From Helichrysum umbraculigerum (Eukaryota > Streptophyta > Magnoliopsida > Asterales > Asteraceae), in contig CATIUR010000003.1 of NCBI GenBank assembly GCA_949592205.1, positions 17,160,001-17,224,000 of the forward strand: a stretch of DNA of 64,000 nucleotides, read 5' to 3'. Shown in pieces: positions 59,276 to 64,000 of this stretch; position 1 is the stretch's first letter, and the number at the start of each line of letters is the position of its first letter. Made by a program: the position numbers and the translations under genes. The notes beneath the pieces are model-generated. The model searched no databases. It worked only from the letters and a program-made list of their open reading frames with translations, and was not told the origin of the DNA.

Positions 59276-61692
59276 TGATGTGACGTAAAAAGTCATGTTT
59301 TTAGAAGCTTTATTCCTCACATTTTGTACCTTTCTTTAGTGAAAACATTCCAAAACATTGATTATTTACTAAAATACACTGAAGTGGTTCAAAAGTAGAC
59401 GTTGTGATAAAAATCACTGAAAACACTCTAAAAATGCACAAAACACAGCATTTTAATACAGGCCGATTCCTCCGATCTCATTTTCCTGTCAAGACACACT
59501 TCCTAACTTCTACCATCTGTTGTACAGGTAAAATCGAGACGGAAAAATCTGGAATCAAGTGAAACGGCCAAAGGACGGAGAAACCAATACGCTTTCAGAG
59601 CCATTAAAAGTCATTTCGGATACGCCTAAGCTCTACACATCCAATTTCTGTGAGATTGGCATCATTAGAAGCGTAACGGAATTACGAAACCACAGGCAAA
59701 AGAATCAAGTCAAACGGACGCATAACGAAGGAGATACGGATGTTTTAAGCAACGAACGAAATCAGACAGAGCCCGTATACGGCCCCACACACCGTATACG
59801 GCCCTTGTGAGACCGTATACGGCCCTCACTACACCGTATACGGCCCCTACAAGGCCGTATACGGCCCCTGCACCCCCATATCGTGCTTCGTTTGCTTGTA
59901 CGTGCTGCTTCGTGAGTTGTACGTGCGATTTTATGCTTTGCCTATAAATAGTGGACACCCCTCACTTCACCAACATACCAACTTTCTCATCTCATTTCTT
60001 CCTTACACTTTCTCTCTCACACACATCACTCTCTCTCTAGTTTCTCTCTCTAAGGGATTTTCTCTCTCTAGAATTGAGCTAGTTAGAGAGATAGTTAGGT
60101 AGAGGTAGCTTTTAGCTTTTGTACGGAGGCACTCCAAGACATTGTATTTGCGAAGATCTGTCTGTAATAAATTCGTATCAGGTTCCATTTATATATCTCT
60201 TACTTTCCAATTTTAAACATGTGTTGCTTTGTTTATGCTTGTTTAGGATTGTATGCTAGATATATAATGTTAGGCTAGACATTTCTTTGTGTTTACTATG
60301 ATGTAGTTATGTTAGAATAGTCAAAATGTTTATGCCATGCTGTTACTCTGCCCGTGTTACTTTAAACTGTGTATGAACTCGTAAACTGAATCTCGAATGT
60401 TTATCTATCCAACCTATGCTGTGGTTAGAAGCTTCCTGCTAGAACTTGGCCAATTACTAGTGGTACGTTCTCTACCTATTCTATACTTGATGATCAATGA
60501 ACTTGGTATGGCCGTGTTCCCTAGGTTGAAACAAATCATAAGAGACACGGAGCGTAGGATTAGAGATAGGTTAGATTCATGTTTATCTGTTATATATCTT
60601 TGAGAGAACTTTCGGGATATTTATGATTTAATTATTGGTTATCTGCTATGCTAGGATTACGGTGTTCTGTTATGTGTTACCCTATCGCATGTTCTTGTTT
60701 GATTGTTGCCTTAGGAGTGATGCATGCTAAAGTTATCCCCTTGGTTCATATCAGTAACTGTATAATTAGGTTTTCAGACACAGAATATTGGTTTACACAG
60801 TGGATTAACATGCATGGAATAGTTGTGATGATTTATATCTGTAATGCTGAACAATTTAACTGACCGTTAGCCCGATTATCTCAACTTGGTCCGCGGGATT
60901 ATCCCCGTTCGTGTTCTTGTTCAATCAACAATTCACGCTACGATACAGACGTCTCTGATGACTGTGACTGGGGACCAGGATTCGAGGATAGTCGTCGGTT
61001 AAATTGGTCTGTACATTTGGGAGAACTTCCGGTGTATCTGACTTCTATAACTGCTATCCACGTGACATGTTATTTATCTGATTGCGGACAACTCTACGTT
61101 AGATATTTAATAGGATCGTAGTTGTAGCTCATTAGGATATAGGAAATCTGCGGGAGTAATGTGGAACCCTAATTAATGTAACGGAAAAACCGTAAAACGC
61201 CCTATTACTCGGTATAGTGCTGGAAACACCAATTAGTGGAGTACAAACGTATGGAAGCCGCGGAACGGTCGTAGGTACAATACTTTGCATTAGTTATGTT
61301 TCTATCCTCTCCGGGTTAGTCATCACATCTAGTAGCCTTACCCTTGACTATTCATCAATAACATTTAACGAAATCATAGTAAACACTTGCTTATCCTCTG
61401 TTGACAGAGTCTCCGTACAAACCTCTTTAGTTCTGTTTTCTTTATTTAATTAGTATTTAGTTATAAAAACAAAACCTATCCAAAAAGCTTTTAAAAACCC
61501 CAGCTGAATCTCCAAAGATAATAAAACTTCCTAGACTCCCATGCCCGTTGTAGTTTGAAGAACGACACCTGAGTCATACATACCACTTGCTGCCCTTTTA
61601 GGTCTGTCAGTAGTATACAGCTTAGGATTCCCCTGCTCTACAAATTTAAAACCCACTGTTCGCCGCTTCTATTGCTGTTGGATCAACGACCG
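59276..61692 (+). repeat. ATH-A 3' LTR, missing its last 35 bp
   Basis: It matches 28256-30670 with about 17 substitutions and a 2-bp indel. All five CCGTATACGG boxes are intact here (59773, 59792, 59813, 59834, 59855) and TATAAATA is at 59943-59950. Identity stops at 61692, before the last 35 bp and the target duplication. Confidence 0.92.
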
Positions 61693-63628
61693 CTTCTATT
61701 ATATGAAATCAAGTATGATCACACCTGAACCCGTGTATAACTGACGATCATGAATGGAAATGTGGAACTAATATGATAAGACAACGTCTGGCCAACGTGG
61801 TTTTATTATATTACAACACATGGAAGACTCATGATTGTTTGGTATATAGGGGAACGAGTATTGGTTAGCCTTGATTGGGGGTGGAAGGTAAGATAGTAAG
61901 TAAATAAAAATGTGAAAAGTTAATAATTGAACATGTTTATGATAAAACTTGTTGTCGTTATGTGAATAGATATGATTATTATTAGACATTTAGTGGGCAC
62001 AGTAATTAATAAGTCCCACCAATGATCAGAAAGGTGACGTATAAATTGAAAGAAAGGTAGAAGTCAGTTAATGTAAAATGATATTAAACCACTAAACTGT
62101 TGTTTTCATGTGGTTTTGTACGGAAATGATAAAATGAACCTAAGTGGGGGAGAAAATCGTAAATTGAAATAGAAAATGATATCATTTCATGAGATATGAG
62201 ATGATGACAGAAAAATAATGGGTTAAAATACAACCTAAAATGAGTAAATGATTATAAAGTACGATTATAAGGGTTGAATGAAGGTTCTGAAAACCCAATT
62301 AACTCAGTTTAAATGAATGAATGGTAAGTTTATGTCAATAAAGATTAAAAGTTTTAAAAAGTAGTAGCAGTTGAGAATGTAAGAATGTTAAATGATATCG
62401 CCATTAGAAGAAGTTTATGTGTAAAGTACATGTATGTTATGATATAATGGCGAAATAAAGTAGAAATGTTGCAACTAGTAAGAGTTATGATATGAAATGA
62501 AGCAGAAAGTAACACTTATTGTGTTTAAAGATAATAAATTTCACTATGTAAGTGAAACCGAATAAATAAAGGTTATGTGGAATTGAATCTTCACAAGTAT
62601 AAAAGATTTCAAGTTGGTAAGATTATGTAATAATTATAGTTATAAATCCTATGATTGACTAGTTGCAAAGTTAAGAAGTCTAGCATAATGCTAGTTAAAG
62701 TTTTTATGTAATTAATAGCTTTTTTTTTATAGTTATGGTTAAGGAAAAGGATGTCAATATTAGTATATATGAGGTGACTTTTAATGTCACTTTTATGGGT
62801 AATGTTAAAGTAAAAGTAAATATTGTAAAGTAAAGATTCCAGTATGTTGCTAGTTTCAAAGCATGAAAGTGTTTAAGTGATCATGTGTTTAAGGTGTTAT
62901 GTGATTAAGTATTAATGACCTCTATATGTGGTCTGTTAAAGTGGAAGGATAAGAAATGTGTGTGGCACCTCAGGACAGGGGAAAGCAAATGAAAAGCACA
63001 TGTAATAAGTGCATGTGGAAAGAATTGAAAGAATATATTGAAATGTATAAATTTCCTAAATGGCATAACGAGCATTATGTATATCACTTGCTAAATAGAA
63101 AGTTAGTTCGAATGGAGGAACAAATGTTAATGTTGCACCCGGTGTTAGACATTGCACACTGTGCTAATGAGAAGTAAGATGTAAAGATTATGTGTTTACT
63201 TGATCAGGGTGTGCAAGTTAAATGAAAAGGTATATATGAATAGTTATATGACTATGTTAGTAAGATTATATGTATAAGTTATTTAAATCACAAATTGATT
63301 AGAATTTATGGGATGTATGCCGATAAGAGGTAAGTGCATTTCTTCAAAGGCATTAAGTTGATAAGGTTGATTAGATATTCATATTGTCAGAATAACATGA
63401 AATGTATATAGCTGAAAAGCTATTCAGATTAATGTGATAAGCTAATGTGTTAAAGGGATTTGTATGTAATTAAGATGAAAACAGAAAGTTAGACCTGAAT
63501 GATGTATGTTATGTCTGCAACTAGTAAGTAATGAAGTATGTTAAGATAAGTAAACGCTTCTGCCTAAGCAAAGAGGTGTGTTAAGATTAAACAGGTGTCA
63601 GAGACATTTGTGAGGACACGAATGAGAC
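61693..63628 (+). other. Decayed interior of another LTR element (GYP-E)
   Basis: AT-rich sequence without a long frame, ending at a PPT and LTR start. The only modest frame (62956-63177) is Cys/Met/Lys-rich (MCVAPQDRGKQMKST start) and not recognised. Orientation follows from the PPT. No gag or pol word is legible. Confidence 0.5.
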
Positions 63629-63642
63629 AAGTGGGGGAGAGT
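63629..63642 (+). other. GYP-E polypurine tract
   Basis: AAGTGGGGGAGAGT, identical to the LARD-1 tract, directly before the LTR start. Confidence 0.8.
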
Positions 63643-64000
63643 TGTAACACCCCTAAAATACGTAAGTTTTATATGATTTAACATACGTTTTCGTATCAGT
63701 TTCATACAATATAAAATGTTGAATGTGTAAAGTAGCAAGGTTGTTAGAATTGGGTTAGTGGACTAACCAAATAAGTGAAGGTCTGTTAGAGGGACCAGAG
63801 GTGTAAACAAGTAAACTTGAGGGGAGAAACATGTAAAGTGTGTTAAATAAAACTCCTACAACCTTCTTTCTTGTTCCAGATACAGAAAATAAACACGTAT
63901 ATGTGTGTGCGTGTCTGAATCGTGAGAGAACAGCAAGAACAGGAACAAGAAATCAGAAATTTAGCTAAGGTTTAAGTGATTAAAGCTTGAAATCATCAAT
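63643..64000 (+). repeat. GYP-E 3' LTR, first 358 bp
   Basis: It starts TGTAACACCCCTAAAATACG, shared for 19 bases with the fragment at 23164, and runs out of the window. A TATA-like GTTAAATAAAACTCC is near 63842. The start resembles the LARD-1 LTR (TGTAACGCCCCAAATTTCG). Confidence 0.75.

Larger units (their letters stand above)
28256..61692 (+). mobile_element. ATH-A: Athila-like Ty3/gypsy retrotransposon, split by nested insertions
   Basis: Its own parts are 28256-36685 and 56665-61692, about 13.5 kb together. In order: 5' LTR, tRNA-Asp-type PBS, Gag-protease frame, RT-RNase H frame, integrase frame, [ATH-B insertion], third ORF, long 3' non-coding region, PPT, truncated 3' LTR. The protease motif DLGAS, the RT motif FMDDF and the tRNA-Asp-type PBS are Athila-lineage characters. 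The two halves are joined by the ATTAC duplication around ATH-B. It is broken by one in-frame stop (33353-33355), one T-run frameshift (35459-35464) and the loss of the last 35 bp of the 3' LTR. LTRs differ at about 17 positions (about 0.7%). Confidence 0.9.

Overview
This is repeat-dense nuclear DNA from a flowering plant, most likely a eudicot. The evidence is CACTA, Helitron and Mutator-like termini, Ty3/gypsy LTR retrotransposons primed by plant-type tRNAs, and one truncated BAHD acyltransferase. Asteraceae is possible, but that rests only on general resemblance. No intact host gene is visible. I see no CRISPR array, rRNA gene or operon, and nothing suggesting prokaryotic or organellar DNA.

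Left part (1-9,369). A CACTA element runs in from the left edge and ends at 752, cutting a minus-strand BAHD gene after about 249 codons (753-1499). After a small Stowaway-like MITE comes a complete 3.07-kb Helitron (2537-5606). Directly against it lies a Mutator-type foldback element (5617-6418) with a 10-bp target duplication and two telomere-like tracts head to head. A second foldback, a CT/AT microsatellite and a 2.1-kb TIR element lodged in a TA repeat follow.

9,370-18,317 is a complete minus-strand LTR retrotransposon ('LARD-1'). Its two 2448-bp LTRs differ at five bases and it has a perfect TGTAT duplication, PBS and PPT. Its pol is only stop-riddled scraps, so it was probably moved in trans.

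18,318-28,255 holds anonymous DNA with a tRNA-like sequence, two old gypsy LTR fragments and the 5' end of a decayed gypsy element ('GYP-C') whose LTR is rich in tandem repeats.

28,256-61,692 is a three-level nest. Level 1, 'ATH-A' (plus strand), is an Athila-like element: LTR, tRNA-Asp-type PBS, Gag-protease, RT-RNase H, integrase, a third ORF, PPT and 3' LTR. One in-frame stop and one T-run frameshift break pol. Level 2, 'ATH-B' (minus, 36,686-56,664, TSD ATTAC), lies inside ATH-A. It is a non-autonomous relative with gag and protease, but with unknown ORFs where RT and integrase should be. Level 3, 'CHR-1' (plus, 47,821-55,846, TSD TGGAT), lies inside the 5' LTR of ATH-B. It is a chromovirus with an intact 1525-residue Gag-Pol, but most of its 5' LTR is replaced by a near-perfect 422-bp palindrome of a tRNA-derived sequence.

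61,693-64,000 is the decayed interior, PPT and start of the 3' LTR of one more gypsy element.

The most unusual signals are these. Arrays of short palindromic boxes spaced about two helical turns apart recur in unrelated LTRs, and the two ATH elements share the exact spacing 19-21-21-21 upstream of a TATA box. Both ATH elements carry a conserved 3' block with three extra copies of the PPT motif about 62 bp apart. ATH-B encodes an unrecognised 359-residue protein. The others are the palindrome-for-LTR replacement and the telomere-like foldback.
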